From JANELJ01 sp024511395 (GTDB lineage Bacteria; Pseudomonadota; Gammaproteobacteria; GRL18), in contig OY820613.1 in assembly GCA_963681975.1 (NCBI GenBank), positions 2,356,001-2,420,000 of the forward strand: 64,000 nt of DNA. Reading direction: 5' to 3'. A model generated the notes under the pieces. The model was not told the DNA's origin. It did no database searches and saw only the letters and a list, made by a program, of their open reading frames with translations. Numbering within the stretch: position 1 is the stretch's first letter; each line of letters begins with the position of its first letter. The position numbers and the translations under genes were made by a program. This document shows, one piece after another, positions 16,534-25,836 of this stretch.

Positions 16534-18031
16534 GTCTGCCCTGAATAAAACATAGTGCATTGATTTATAAAGAAATATTTCTTGATTATGGGTGTTAAAT
16601 TTGCAGGTTTTTGGTAAAATAAGCCTTATTACCTTGCAAATTTCCAGACCAGAATGAAGCCAGAGAAACAGCCAAAAATACCTCAGGAAGACCTGTTCAG
16701 GATGCGCCCTGAAAACATGCTGGACATAAACCATGAGTTGATTAAGTTATCAAAACACATAGATTGGGAAAGTCCTGATAAAGAATGGGGCGCTCTGTTT
16801 GTATCCACTAAAGGTGCTCCTGCCATACGCACTCGATTGATTGCAGGATTGCATTACCTGAAACACCTGCATGATTTATCGGATGAACAGGTAGTAAAAG
16901 GCTGGACAGAAAATCCGTACTGGCAGTATTTCTGTGGTGAAGAATACTTTCAGCATAAAATGCCTATACACCCTACGACCATGACCAAATGGCGTAACCG
17001 GCCGGGTAAATCAGGCAGTGAAAAATTACTGATTGAAACCATTAAAGCCGGACTAAAGAGTAAAACCATAAAGCCCGGCAGTTTAAAGAAAGTCACGGTA
17101 GATACTACCGTACAGGAAAAGAACATCGCTTTTCCAACCGATTCAAAGCTCCTGAACAAAGCCAGAGAAAACCTGGTTAAACTGTCCAAAGAGCACGGTA
17201 TTAAACTGCGTCAGAACTATAATCGGGTTGGGCCGCAATATGTACTAATGGCCAGTCGTTATGCTCATGCAAAACAGTTTAAACGCATGAAGAAAATGAA
17301 CAATAAACTGAAATCCCGTTTAGGTCGTGTTAAACGGGATATTGAACGACAACTGCCCAACTATTCTGTTGATATTCAGTCTCTGTTTGAAGTAGCTCTA
17401 AAACAGGCTCAGAAACTGATTGAGCAGGAGCAGCACAGTAAAAACAAGCTTTACAGTTTACATGCACCGGAAGTCGAGTGTATCAGTAAAGGCAAAGCTC
17501 ATAAGCCTTATGAATTTGGAGTTAAAACCAGTATCGCGGTAACTAACAAGGAAGGCTTTGTTATTGGTGCTCAAAGTTGTCCGGGCAATCCTTATGATGG
17601 ACATACCTTGCTGCCACAACTGGAACAGATAAAACAGTTTACAGCCGTACAACCGGAACACTGCTTTGTTGACCGGGGTTATCGTGGACATGAAGTAAAA
17701 GACACTAAAGTTTTTATCTCAGGTCAGAAGCGAGGCGTTACCCGAAGTATTAAAAAGGCATTAAAACGGCGCAGTGCGATTGAGCCTGAAATTGGTCATA
17801 TGAAAAACGATGGCCGTTTAGACCGCTGCTACCTCAAAGGTGCAGTCGGTGATGCCATTAATGTGGTTATGGTAGCCGCTGGACATAACTTAAGAAAGAT
17901 CCTCAATAAGCTCCGGCTTTTGTGGCTCAAAATTATTTCCGGTTTGATGGGGTCTTTTATCAAACCGGGGCAATCAGCTGCTTTAAACCTGGCTTGATGT
18001 CAGGCTTAAAACGGTATTATTCAGGTTGAAC
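16534..18031 (+). mobile_element. IS5-family element, copy C (1498 bp), second of a tandem pair
   Basis: It runs from GTCTGCCCTGAATAA at 16534 to 18031 and is flanked by TATTTA (16528-16533 and 18032-18037). It is separated from copy B by only that 6-bp duplication. It is subtype A/C, a different subtype from its tandem partner, so the pair arose by two insertions into the same hexamer rather than by duplication. Confidence 0.95.
16654..17997 (+). CDS. IS5-family transposase (copy C)
   Basis: This intact 447-residue transposase is of the MKPEKQ subtype, nearly identical to copy A apart from changes such as RNRPGKSG in place of RNRLGKSG and HPTTM in place of HPVTM. The remnant at 43774 shares RNRPGKSG, which places the two in one sublineage. 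The catalytic Asp, Asp and Glu blocks are all present. Confidence 0.93.
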   Translation: MKPEKQPKIPQEDLFRMRPENMLDINHELIKLSKHIDWESPDKEWGALFVSTKGAPAIRTRLIAGLHYLKHLHDLSDEQVVKGWTENPYWQYFCGEEYFQHKMPIHPTTMTKWRNRPGKSGSEKLLIETIKAGLKSKTIKPGSLKKVTVDTTVQEKNIAFPTDSKLLNKARENLVKLSKEHGIKLRQNYNRVGPQYVLMASRYAHAKQFKRMKKMNNKLKSRLGRVKRDIERQLPNYSVDIQSLFEVALKQAQKLIEQEQHSKNKLYSLHAPEVECISKGKAHKPYEFGVKTSIAVTNKEGFVIGAQSCPGNPYDGHTLLPQLEQIKQFTAVQPEHCFVDRGYRGHEVKDTKVFISGQKRGVTRSIKKALKRRSAIEPEIGHMKNDGRLDRCYLKGAVGDAINVVMVAAGHNLRKILNKLRLLWLKIISGLMGSFIKPGQSAALNLA

Positions 18032-18475
18032 TATTTAACCGTACCACATCCAGAGTAGATGATTTTATCAATGGTCCGGCCAAAGACACGCAGATTATAG
18101 GCACCCATTCCATAGAAGACTTTGTCAGCCGGGTCAATGCTCTGGAGGAGCAGGGGATAATCTATATGTGTACCGGTATTTCCGGTGGTGAAGAAGGTGC
18201 CGGACACTACGTTAAAATGGTGCATAACGGCATTGAATACGGTGATATGCAGTTAATCTGTGAGGCCTACCAGTTTATGCGTGAATGTCTGTCCCTGGAC
18301 GTAGATGCTATTGCCGATATATTTAGCCGCTGGAATGAGGGCAAATTAAATTCCTATCTGATTGAAATTACCAGTCATATTCTCAGGGTTAAAGATTCTG
18401 ACGTCCAGCCGCTGGTGGATAAAATTCTCGATACCACCGGGCAGAAGGGTACGGGAAATGGACGGCCATTAATTC

Positions 18476-19973
18476 GTTCAACCTGAATAATACCGTTTTA
18501 AGCCTGACCTCAAGCCAGGTTTAAAGCAGCAGATTGCTCCGGTTTGATAAAACACCCCATCAAACCGGAAATAATTTTGAGCCACAAAAGCCGGAGCTTA
18601 TTGAGGATCTTTCTTAAGTTATGACCAGCGGCTACCATAACCACATTAATGGCATCACCGACTGCACCTTTCAGATAGCAGCGGTCTAAACGGCCATCGT
18701 TTTTCATATGACCAATTTCAGGCTCAATCGCACTGCGCCGTTTTAATGCCTTTTTAATACTTCGGGTAACGCCTCGTTTCTGACCTGAGATAAAAACTTT
18801 CGTGTCTTTTACTTCATGTCCACGATAACCCCGGTCAACAAAGCACTGTTCCGGTTGTACTGCTGTAAACTGTTTTATCTGCTCCAGTTGTGGTAACAAG
18901 GTATGTCCATCATAAGGATTTCCTGGACAACTTTGAGCCCCAATAACAAAGCCTTCCTTGTTGGTCACAGCGATACTGGCTTTAACCCCAAATTCATAAG
19001 GCTTATGAGCTTTGCCTTTACTGACACACTCGACTTCCGGGGCGTGTAAACTGTAAAGCTTGTTCTTACTGTGCTGCTCCTGCTCTATCAGTTTCTGTGC
19101 CTGTTCCAGAACCACTTCAAACAGTGACTGAATATCAACAGAATAATTGGGCAGTTGTCGTTCAATATCCCTTTTAACGCGACCTAAACGGGATTTCAGT
19201 TTATTATTCATTTTCTTCATGCGTTTAAACTGTTTTGCATGAGCATAACGACTGGCCATTAATACATATTGAGGTCCAATCCGATTATAATTCTGGCGCA
19301 GTTTAATACCGTGCTCTTTGGACAGTTTAACCAGGTTTTCTCTGGCTTTGTTCAGGAGCTTTGAATCGGTTGGAAAAGCGATGTTCTTTTCCTGTACGGT
19401 AGTATCTACCGTGACTTTCTTTAAACTGCCGGGCTTTATGGTTTTACTCTTTAGTCCGGCCTTAATGGTTTCAATCAGTAATTTTTCACTGCCTGACTTA
19501 CCCAGCCGGTTACGCCATTTGGTCATGGTCACAGGGTGTATAGGCATCTTATGCTGAAAGTATTCTTCTCCACAAAAACATTGCCAGTACGGATTTTCTG
19601 TCCAGATTTATACGACCTGTTCATCCGATAAATCATGCAGATGTTTCAGGTAATGCAATCCTGCAATCAGGCGAGTGCGTATAGCAGGAGCGCCTTTAGT
19701 GGATATAAACAGGGCTCCCCATTCTTTATCAGGACTTTCCCAGTTTATGTGTTTTGATAACTTAATCAACTCATGATTTAAGTCCAGCATGTTTTCAAGA
19801 CGCATCCTGAACAGGTCTTCCTGAGGTATTTTTGGCTGTTTCTTTGGCTTCATTTTGGTATGGAAATTTGCAAGGTAATAAGGCTTATTTTACCAAAAAC
19901 TTGCAAATTTAACACCCATAATCAAGCAATATTTCCTTATAAATCAATGCTATATGTTTTATTCAGGGTGGAC
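18476..19973 (-). mobile_element. IS5-family element, copy D (1498 bp)
   Basis: It is inserted in gnd in the opposite orientation to B and C. The inverted-repeat ends are GTTCAACCTGAATAA at 18476 and the complement of GTCCACCCTG ending at 19973. A perfect 6-bp target duplication TAATTC flanks it (18470-18475 and 19974-19979). Its transposase carries a stop codon. Confidence 0.95.
18510..19853 (-). pseudogene. IS5-family transposase (copy D), nonsense mutation
   Basis: It is collinear with the 447-residue transposase of copies B and F, but at codon 82 the sequence GTA AAA AGC TGG is GTA TAA ATC TGG. This gives an in-frame stop at 19610-19608 after DEQVV. The remainder, including all catalytic residues, stays open. 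The N-terminal 81 residues alone would be inactive. The element could still be moved in trans because its ends are intact. Confidence 0.9.
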
Positions 19974-20088
19974 TAATTCACTGGAGCTAGGCATTCCGCT
20001 GACTCTGATTGGTGAAGCGGTGTTTGCTCGTTTTCTGTCGGCTCTGAAATCTGAACGGATCAAAGCGTCTAAAGTGCTAGCCGATCCA

Positions 20089-20153
20089 CAGTTGCAGTTG
20101 CAGTTGCAGTTGCAGTTGCAGTTGCAGTTGCAGTTGCAGTTGCAGTTGCAGTT
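20089..20153. repeat. Hexamer tandem repeat (CAGTTG)10 in the gnd reading frame
   Basis: Ten exact CAGTTG units plus a partial CAGTT lie in the gnd frame after KASKVLADP and would encode a Gln-Leu dipeptide run. The repeat ends where the IS982 begins at 20155. Intact Gnd proteins have no such run, so it arose by slippage after, or as part of, the gene's decay. Confidence 0.95.
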
Positions 20154-20154
20154 T

Positions 20155-21192
20155 AACCTGAATTCTGGATAAGAACTAAAAAATATTGAACTAAATGCCT
20201 GTTTCTCGATCAGATCATTTAATGACCAAATCAAATTAATGACCAAATCAAATGAATTTGAACAAGGAACAGGCAAGTGACTACTATAGATGAATTGTAT
20301 TGTAATATCGATGATTTCAGCCAGGTCTTTTATCCTGAATGGGAAAAAACACTGCTGGAATCCGGTGATAAAAAGAGAAGACGACAAGGTGTAATGAGCC
20401 CCGGTGAACTGATGACTATCCTGATTAACTTTCATCAGTCACATTACAAAGATTTTAAGAGTTATTATTTATGCCATGTGCATCAACATCTTAGGAAAGA
20501 GTTTCCAAATTTATTGAGCTATAGCCGTTTCCTGTGAGTGATGTCATCGGTACTGGTGCCATTATGCGCTTACTTTACTCATTGCAAAGGAAAGCCAACC
20601 GGAATTGCCTTTGTTGATGCGAGCAGCATTAAAGTATGCCAAAACATTCGCATACCCAGGCATAAAGTCTTTGATGGTGTTGCTCAGCGAGGCAAATCGA
20701 CCATGGGGTGGTTCTATGGGTTTAAACTTCACCTGATCATTAATCATAAAGGTGAAATACTGGCCACTAAATTGACGGCCAGTAATGTAGATGACAGAAA
20801 ACCGGTTCCTGAAATGGCCAAAGACTTATATGGAAAGCTTTATGGTGACAAAGGCTATGTCTCCAGTCTTTTAAGTGATGAACTGTTTGAACAGGATGTC
20901 GGGCTTATTACCAATGTCAGACGAAACATGAAACCACGTGCCATTGCATTGTGGGATAAGATTATGCTGAAAAAACGTTTTATAATTGAAACGGTTAATG
21001 AGCAGCTAAAAAATATTACACAGATTGAACATTCACGTCATAGAAGCGTAAGTGGTTTTATGTTGAACCTTATTGGTTCTCTGATTGCCTATTGTCATAA
21101 AAAAGACAAGCCGACAATCAGAATAGATGAGAGTGATATGAAAACTCTCTGTATTTAGGTAAATGACTGGGTTCTTATCCAGATCTCAGGTT
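20155..21192 (+). mobile_element. IS982-type element, copy 1 (1038 bp)
   Basis: The ends AACCTGAATTCTGG (20155) and, reversed, AACCTGAGATCTGG (ending 21192) form inverted repeats of about 22 bp. It is 17 bp longer than copy 2 because TAATGACCAAATCAAAT is duplicated in tandem at about 20220-20253. The flanks are gnd on the left and an IS66 fragment on the right, with no target duplication. This points to deletion or recombination at this copy. Confidence 0.93.
20277..21158 (+). pseudogene. IS982-type transposase with in-frame TGA (copy 1)
   Basis: This transposase of the IS982 family (DDE_Tnp_IS982) starts with GTG: TTIDELYCNIDDFSQVF. Residues 1-86 end YSRFL, then TGA (20535-20537), and the same frame continues VMSSVLVPLCAYFTH to the stop at 21158. 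Catalytic blocks follow: IAFVDASSIKVC, LYGDKGYVSS and KRFIIETVNEQLKN. Family members read through this point without interruption, so the TGA replaces a sense codon. Copy 2 has the same TGA. It is either a nonsense mutation inherited by both copies or a recoded stop. Confidence 0.85.
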
Positions 21193-21403
21193 AATTAAAA
21201 CGATGGATGGGCAGGGCATTCTTCTGGCAATATGCTCTTTGGGTTAAATCAGTGCTCTGCCATGACTTAATCTGCTCGGCCCAAAAGCTTTCCAGGTCGG
21301 AAATATTATCTAAGTTCATCTCTGCTCCTCATAATAAAGTGGTGACTTTATTATGAGGAGAAAGAATTTAACTCGGAATGACGTTGGTTCGTTAAGCGCT
21401 TAC
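21193..21403 (-). mobile_element. IS66-type element, left-end fragment
   Basis: This is the mirror image of 44582-44790. The terminal repeat GTAAGCGCTTA (ending at 21403) is followed by the leader with the hairpin AATAAAGTGGTGACTTTATT and the first about 45 codons of the small tnpA (MNLDNISDLESFWAEQIKSW). The fragment is cut at 21193 by the IS982 end. The rest of the element is absent here. Confidence 0.88.
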
Positions 21404-21503
21404 GTTTCATGCTGCATGCTCGATGGAATTAAATAAAAACAGATTTAACCATTCATAAGAGAACCAGCTAAGATAATTGTTTTTAACATTTGTATTTCCT
21501 TTT

Positions 21504-21761
21504 TTATTTTAATACGTTTGTAGTTGGTGCATTAGAAACATAACAGTATACTGTACTGGTAGGTGTCAAGTAAGTTGTTGCCTTTTCGTAACCGCTTAAT
21601 TGATCTGTCCCACATATCACGGTGCAGATGGTAATAAAAAATATAGGCTCCTCTCCGCTTTGATGAGTGAAGTTTTGTGTTTTTTCATCGACAAAGCTAA
21701 CATCTGCTTGGCTTATACATGGCTTCTTGTCAAGATAAATTAAACGCAATCGCCCTATCAT
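21504..21761 (-). CDS. Hypothetical protein, 85 residues
   Basis: A small open frame starts MIGRLRLIYLDKKPCIS and contains four cysteines (in KKPCIS, TICTVIC and VYCYV). It has no signal peptide or clear membrane helix and no family I recognise. Downstream on the same strand a ribosome-site-like AAAGGAAATACAA precedes a 14-codon frame (MLKTIILAGSLMNG), possibly the stump of a secreted protein cut by the IS66 fragment. The gene could be a fragment itself, since it lies between an IS66 fragment and panD. Confidence 0.35.
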   Translation of the reverse strand: MIGRLRLIYLDKKPCISQADVSFVDEKTQNFTHQSGEEPIFFITICTVICGTDQLSGYEKATTYLTPTSTVYCYVSNAPTTNVLK

Positions 21762-21844
21762 TGCGCTGCTAATTTTGAAAAATCAGCCCTTTATGATAAA
21801 ATTATTGCCCATTTTGTATAAAACGGGTTTGGGAATACTTTAAA

Positions 21845-22216
21845 ATGCACTGCTCAATGCTTAAATGCAAACTACACCGGATTACCGTCACTCATTCTGA
21901 GCTTGATTACGAAGGTTCTTGCGCCATTGATACTCTGCTAATGACCGCCGCCGGTATTCTTGAATATGAACAAATTGAAATCTATAACATTACCAACGGT
22001 GAACGCTTCTCCACTTATGCCATTAAAGCAGAACCAGGTTCCGGCATTATCTCCATTAATGGCGCCGCAGCCCATAAAGCAGATCCCGGCGACTTAATTA
22101 TTATTGCTGCCTATGCAGTGTTAGAAGAACGGGAACTGAAAACATTCAAACCTACCTTGGTCTATGTGGACAAACGAAACAATATCACTCATACCAATAC
22201 TTCAATTCCCGTCTAG
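21845..22216 (+). CDS. panD: Aspartate 1-decarboxylase
   Basis: This 123-residue PanD makes beta-alanine from aspartate for pantothenate synthesis. The proenzyme cleavage site is in LDYEGSCAID: with this start, Gly24-Ser25 match the E. coli numbering, and self-cleavage would give the pyruvoyl group at Ser25. KLHRITVTH, TNGERFSTYAI and ISINGAAAHKADPGDLIIIA are all conserved. It is separated from panB and panC by about 4 kb. Its 3' side is followed closely by an IS5 relic. The gene is intact. Confidence 0.96.
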   Translation: MHCSMLKCKLHRITVTHSELDYEGSCAIDTLLMTAAGILEYEQIEIYNITNGERFSTYAIKAEPGSGIISINGAAAHKADPGDLIIIAAYAVLEERELKTFKPTLVYVDKRNNITHTNTSIPV

Positions 22217-22250
22217 GCCGTAAGCTAGCCCTTCCCGGGAGCACAGATAC

Positions 22251-22380
22251 CCTTCTACGCACCCACCTGATTGCAGGATTACATTACCTGAAGCATCTGC
22301 ATGATTTATCGGATGAACAGGTAGTAAAAGGCTGGACAGAAAATACGTACTGGCATTATTTTTGTGGTGAAGAATACTTA
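22251..22380 (+). mobile_element. IS5-family relic (internal transposase fragment)
   Basis: About 130 bp match the transposase segment LIAGLHYLKHLHDLSDEQVV and KGWTEN of the MKPEKQ subtype, with several substitutions (for example TYWHYF for PYWQYF). No ends remain. It fills the space between panD and the ispA stop, showing that an older insertion was almost entirely deleted. Confidence 0.85.
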
Positions 22381-22383
22381 ACC

Positions 22384-23298
22384 CTAATACTCCCGCGTAA
22401 TAATATACTCCGACAACCAACGCAACGGATCAGCCCGCTTATCAAATTCACTCAGACTATCCAGTGCCTGCTCATGGCATTGCTGTGCCATGGCTTTGGC
22501 ACCGTCCAGCCCCAGCAGGGCAGGATAAGTGGCCTTGTTTAGACTGATATCAGCGCCCTGTTGTTTGCCCAAGGTTTCGGTATCAGATTCAATGTCCAGA
22601 ATATCATCCTTAATCTGAAACGACAGACCGATATTTCTGGCATATTGATCCAGTGCGTTTAAAGTATTAGTAGAAATATCGGCCTGACATAAACTACCCA
22701 GTTGAACACTGGCGCGGATTAAGGCGCCGGTTTTGTGTTCATGCATGGTTTTTAGTTCATCCAGTGTCATGCTTCGGGTCTGGCCGGTAACGGCCAGATC
22801 AATGGCCTGGCCGCCGGCCATTCCGGCAATGCCGCTGGCCTGAGCCAGAGTTTTAACCATGGCCAGTTTCTGGGTATCGTTAAGCAGACTGTTTTCGGCC
22901 AAGGTTTCAAATGCCAGAGTCTGCAGAGCATCACCGGTTAGTAATGCAGTGGCTTCAGAAAACTTTTTGTGACAGGTAGGCTGTCCGCGGCGCAGATCAT
23001 CATCATCCATGGCAGGCATATCATCATGCACCAAGGAATAACAGTGAATAAATTCAACGGCACAGGCCGGCATATCCTGATGTGCAGCGGGTACTCCAAG
23101 TGCCTGGCCGGTTAAATATACCAGTAGTGGACGTACCCGTTTGCCACCGTTAAACACACTATAATGTATGGCCTGATGCAGTTCTGCAGCCCGATCCGGA
23201 GTATTATTCAGGATCTGTTCCAGTGCTTTGTCTACCTGTTGACGGTAGCTGTGCATTAAGGGTTTCAGAGCATTATTGATAGGGCTGGCAGCAGGCAC
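22384..23298 (-). CDS. ispA: Farnesyl diphosphate synthase (geranyltranstransferase)
   Basis: This 304-residue short-chain trans-prenyl synthase condenses IPP with DMAPP and GPP to farnesyl diphosphate, the precursor of quinones and undecaprenyl phosphate. The first aspartate-rich motif is DDMPAMDDDDLRRG and the second is DDILDIESD. GGKRVRPLLVYLTG and the Lys-rich ends of the family are present. It lies 80 bp downstream of xseB, as in the common xseB-ispA-dxs operon. Here dxs is not next to it, and an IS5 relic abuts the 3' end. Confidence 0.96.
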   Translation of the reverse strand: MPAASPINNALKPLMHSYRQQVDKALEQILNNTPDRAAELHQAIHYSVFNGGKRVRPLLVYLTGQALGVPAAHQDMPACAVEFIHCYSLVHDDMPAMDDDDLRRGQPTCHKKFSEATALLTGDALQTLAFETLAENSLLNDTQKLAMVKTLAQASGIAGMAGGQAIDLAVTGQTRSMTLDELKTMHEHKTGALIRASVQLGSLCQADISTNTLNALDQYARNIGLSFQIKDDILDIESDTETLGKQQGADISLNKATYPALLGLDGAKAMAQQCHEQALDSLSEFDKRADPLRWLSEYIITREY

Positions 23299-23378
23299 GT
23301 AATACGCAACTTTTAAAGGTGGTATAAACTTTCAGGCGATTGGTAACAAGGTATTAAAAAGCATTAAATACAGAACAG

Positions 23379-23627
23379 TTAAGCTTTGGGATCAAAATCT
23401 TCCAGACTGCTCTGACCGTTTTTTTCCAGTAAAATCTGAACTTTCTGCTGTGCTTCTGTCAAAGCTGTCTGACAGGCACGGGTCAGGTTGATACCCCGTT
23501 CAAAGTCTTTTAAGGATTGCTCCAGTGTCAGATCGCCGCCTTCCAGGGCATCCACCAGTTTTTCCAGTTCATTTAATGAGGCTTCAAAGTCAAAAGATTC
23601 GGATTTAGCCGTGTTTTTATCTGTCAT
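23379..23627 (-). CDS. xseB: Exodeoxyribonuclease VII small subunit
   Basis: This 82-residue XseB binds XseA to form exonuclease VII, which degrades single-stranded DNA. The family signature FEASLNELEKLVDALEGGDL and TLEQSLKDFERGINLTRACQ is clear. It is the first gene of the xseB-ispA pair, and the 196-bp space before the CNP1-like gene must contain divergent promoters. The gene is intact. Confidence 0.95.
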   Translation of the reverse strand: MTDKNTAKSESFDFEASLNELEKLVDALEGGDLTLEQSLKDFERGINLTRACQTALTEAQQKVQILLEKNGQSSLEDFDPKA

Positions 23628-23823
23628 AGCTCTGTCTGCCCAAATTCATGTATAATCCTAAATAAATCATAATCGTTATAATTCAACTGATTTTTTTAGG
23701 ATAATCGTAACAGCTTGTGTATTGAAATTGTAATGTTGCACATGCTAATGGTAAAGCAATTATTCAGCTTTTTAAACCAGATATCTATAACAAATTTATG
23801 ATAATTAACTAAAGTTTAGAAAA

Positions 23824-24405
23824 ATGCCCATATATTTAAAACAAATGTTCCGTTTTTCAATTGTTCTGTGTTCTTCCCTGTTTCTGGTAAGTCCTTTAAT
23901 GGCGGATGTCTGGGACAAGCTTCAGGGTGATGAATACAAGGATAATGATGTTGAAGATTATGTCTGGAAAGAAGGCAAAGCCAATATTCCTGATTATCCA
24001 CAGGACAGTAATCTGATAGAGGTTGAAGGTCCCCCCGCCTATCGTAATTATCAGTACCTGGTGGATGAAAAAAGTATTCAGTTAGGGGAAGATTATGTGG
24101 TGCGTTTTACTGTGGTTATCCGCTCTCCGGCAGGTGCAGATAATGTTATGTATGATGGTCTGCGTTGTTCTACCAATGAAATCAAGAACTATGCTTACGG
24201 CAGTACGGATAAACAAGATAAAAAAGTCCTGTTTCCCCGTAGCGGGGCATCATGGAAACACATCAGGGAAACCGGGGTGATGGGTTATAGTAAAATTTTT
24301 GCAGTTAACTATATCTGTGACTTTGACGGCTTCCCTCTGAAGCGGGATGAGATTATTCAGAATATGAAATACGGCAAAGGCAATGTGGACGGGCTTTATT
24401 ATTAA
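23824..24405 (+). CDS. CNP1-like exported protein
   Basis: This 193-residue protein resembles the CNP1-like family (PF08750 type) of uncharacterised proteobacterial exported proteins. Features are a signal peptide (FRFSIVLCSSLFLVSPLMA), the early DDxEDYVWKEG-like acidic/aromatic stretch, and the conserved RSPAGADNVMYDGLRCST with a later Cys in YICDFDG, suggesting a disulfide. A second ATG at 23845 would put the signal peptide at the very start and may be the true one. The function is unknown. Its neighbours (xseB divergent, pcnB downstream) give no clear role. Confidence 0.75.
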   Translation: MPIYLKQMFRFSIVLCSSLFLVSPLMADVWDKLQGDEYKDNDVEDYVWKEGKANIPDYPQDSNLIEVEGPPAYRNYQYLVDEKSIQLGEDYVVRFTVVIRSPAGADNVMYDGLRCSTNEIKNYAYGSTDKQDKKVLFPRSGASWKHIRETGVMGYSKIFAVNYICDFDGFPLKRDEIIQNMKYGKGNVDGLYY

Positions 24406-24477
24406 GCTGAAATGTAACTGAGCAGTTACGCTGAAAAACTTGATGGAGTGGTAAGTATTGTTAGGAAAACATCAATA

Positions 24478-25836
24478 ATGACTATAAAAAAAACAATAAT
24501 TAAACAGAACGAACATTCGATAGACAGGGATGATATCAGTAAAAATGCCCTGAAAGTCCTATATCGCCTGAAGGATGCTGGTTACCAGGCTTTTCTGGTG
24601 GGTGGTGGGGTCAGAGATTTGCTGTTGGGAAAAAAGCCTAAGGATTTTGATGTGGCCACCGATGCCCATCCCGATGAAATCAAGGCCCTGTTTCGCAATT
24701 GCCGGCTGATTGGCCGGCGTTTCAGGCTGGCGCATATCCTGTTTGGCCGTGATGTAATTGAAGTGGCAACCTTTAGGGGGCCGCATGAAGGCGAGGCATC
24801 CCCTCATGCAGGCAAGAACGAAGAAGGCCGGATTATCCGGGATAATGTCTATGGCTCCCTGGAAGAAGATGCCATACGCCGGGACTTTACCGTTAATACC
24901 CTGTATTACAATATCCGGGATGATTCTATTGTTGATTTCACTGATGGTATGCAGGATCTGCATAATAAAGTGCTGCGAATGATTGGTGATGTATCAACTC
25001 GTTACCGGGAAGACCCTGTGCGTATGCTCAGAGCTGTCCGGTTTGCTGCCAAACTGGATTTTACTATTGAACCCGAAGCACATCAGCTTATTTTTGAACT
25101 GAAAGAGCTGTTGGATGGGATCCCCGTTGCCCGGCTGTTTGATGAAACGGTTAAGCTGTTCCAGGGCGGTTATGGTTTAAACTGTTTCAGGCTGCTGCGC
25201 CGGTACCAGTTGTTTGAGCTGTTATTCCACCTGACGGAACCCCTGATAAAAGAGACCGGTGAACAGAATTCAGCAACCTTAAAACTGGTTGAGCAGGCTC
25301 TGATTAATACCGATGAGCGCATTGCCCAGGGTAAATCCGTTAATCCGGCCTTTTTTATGGCCGTGTTGCTCTGGTATCCTATGCAGGATTATAAAAACCG
25401 CTTTATTGAACGGGGGCAGCATGAAGTAGAAGCCCTGATCAGTGCTAGCCGGGAGGTAATTACCCGCCAGCAGGCACATACCTCGATCCCCAAACGCTTC
25501 AGTATGATGATGCGGGATATCTGGCATATGCAGAGTCAGCTACAGCATCCTACTAAAAAAAGAGCCCTGCGTACCCTGACTAATAAACGCTTTCGTGCCG
25601 GTTATGATTTTTTACTGCTCAGGGAATCAGTGGGTGAGCATGAACTGAAAACCATCTGTGACTGGTGGACCGACATCCAGACCCGTTCACCGGAGGAACA
25701 GGAACAGATGTGCAGTGAGCTGGGCGGTCCTAAAAAACGCCGTGGCTCCCAGAACAGCCGACGCAGAAAAAAGCGAAAAGCAGTAAAATTAACAGTGGAA
25801 CCAGTATCGGCACAACCGGACAATACTAGGGCATGA
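24478..25836 (+). CDS. pcnB: Poly(A) polymerase I
   Basis: This class II nucleotidyltransferase adds 3' poly(A) tails to RNA, promoting decay. The catalytic core is FLVGGGVRDLLLGKKPKDFD with the DVATDA aspartates, then RRFRLAHILFG, IRRDFTVNTLYYN and the RYREDPVRMLRAVRFAAKL helix. The basic C-terminus (KKRRGSQNSRRRKKRKAVK) is typical for PcnB and distinguishes it from tRNA CCA-adding enzymes. I chose the ATG at 24478 with AGGA upstream. A GTG at 24448 is also possible. The stop overlaps the folK ATG (ATGA). Confidence 0.93.
   Translation: MTIKKTIIKQNEHSIDRDDISKNALKVLYRLKDAGYQAFLVGGGVRDLLLGKKPKDFDVATDAHPDEIKALFRNCRLIGRRFRLAHILFGRDVIEVATFRGPHEGEASPHAGKNEEGRIIRDNVYGSLEEDAIRRDFTVNTLYYNIRDDSIVDFTDGMQDLHNKVLRMIGDVSTRYREDPVRMLRAVRFAAKLDFTIEPEAHQLIFELKELLDGIPVARLFDETVKLFQGGYGLNCFRLLRRYQLFELLFHLTEPLIKETGEQNSATLKLVEQALINTDERIAQGKSVNPAFFMAVLLWYPMQDYKNRFIERGQHEVEALISASREVITRQQAHTSIPKRFSMMMRDIWHMQSQLQHPTKKRALRTLTNKRFRAGYDFLLLRESVGEHELKTICDWWTDIQTRSPEEQEQMCSELGGPKKRRGSQNSRRRKKRKAVKLTVEPVSAQPDNTRA

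Larger units (their letters stand above)
14944..20153 (+). pseudogene. gnd: 6-phosphogluconate dehydrogenase, decarboxylating (gnd), multiply broken
   Basis: The gene starts MEKADIGLIGLA, the NADP-binding start of Gnd, then loses about 11 bp (the VMGQ codons) and shifts frame before NLALNIND. Two tandem IS5 copies (15030-18031) sit in the next codons. It resumes NRTTSRVDDFINGPAKD, lacks the stretch between EDFVSR and VNALEEQG, and lacks about 40 codons between GGEEGA and GHYVKMVHNGIEYGD (substrate-binding motif present). A 1-nt loss near 18456 shifts frame at KGTGKWTA, then IS5 copy D interrupts at 18476. The end LELGIPLTLIGEAVFARFLS is followed by a CAGTTG repeat and cut by an IS982. It is non-functional. 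The enzyme would oxidise 6-phosphogluconate to ribulose-5-phosphate. Confidence 0.93.
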
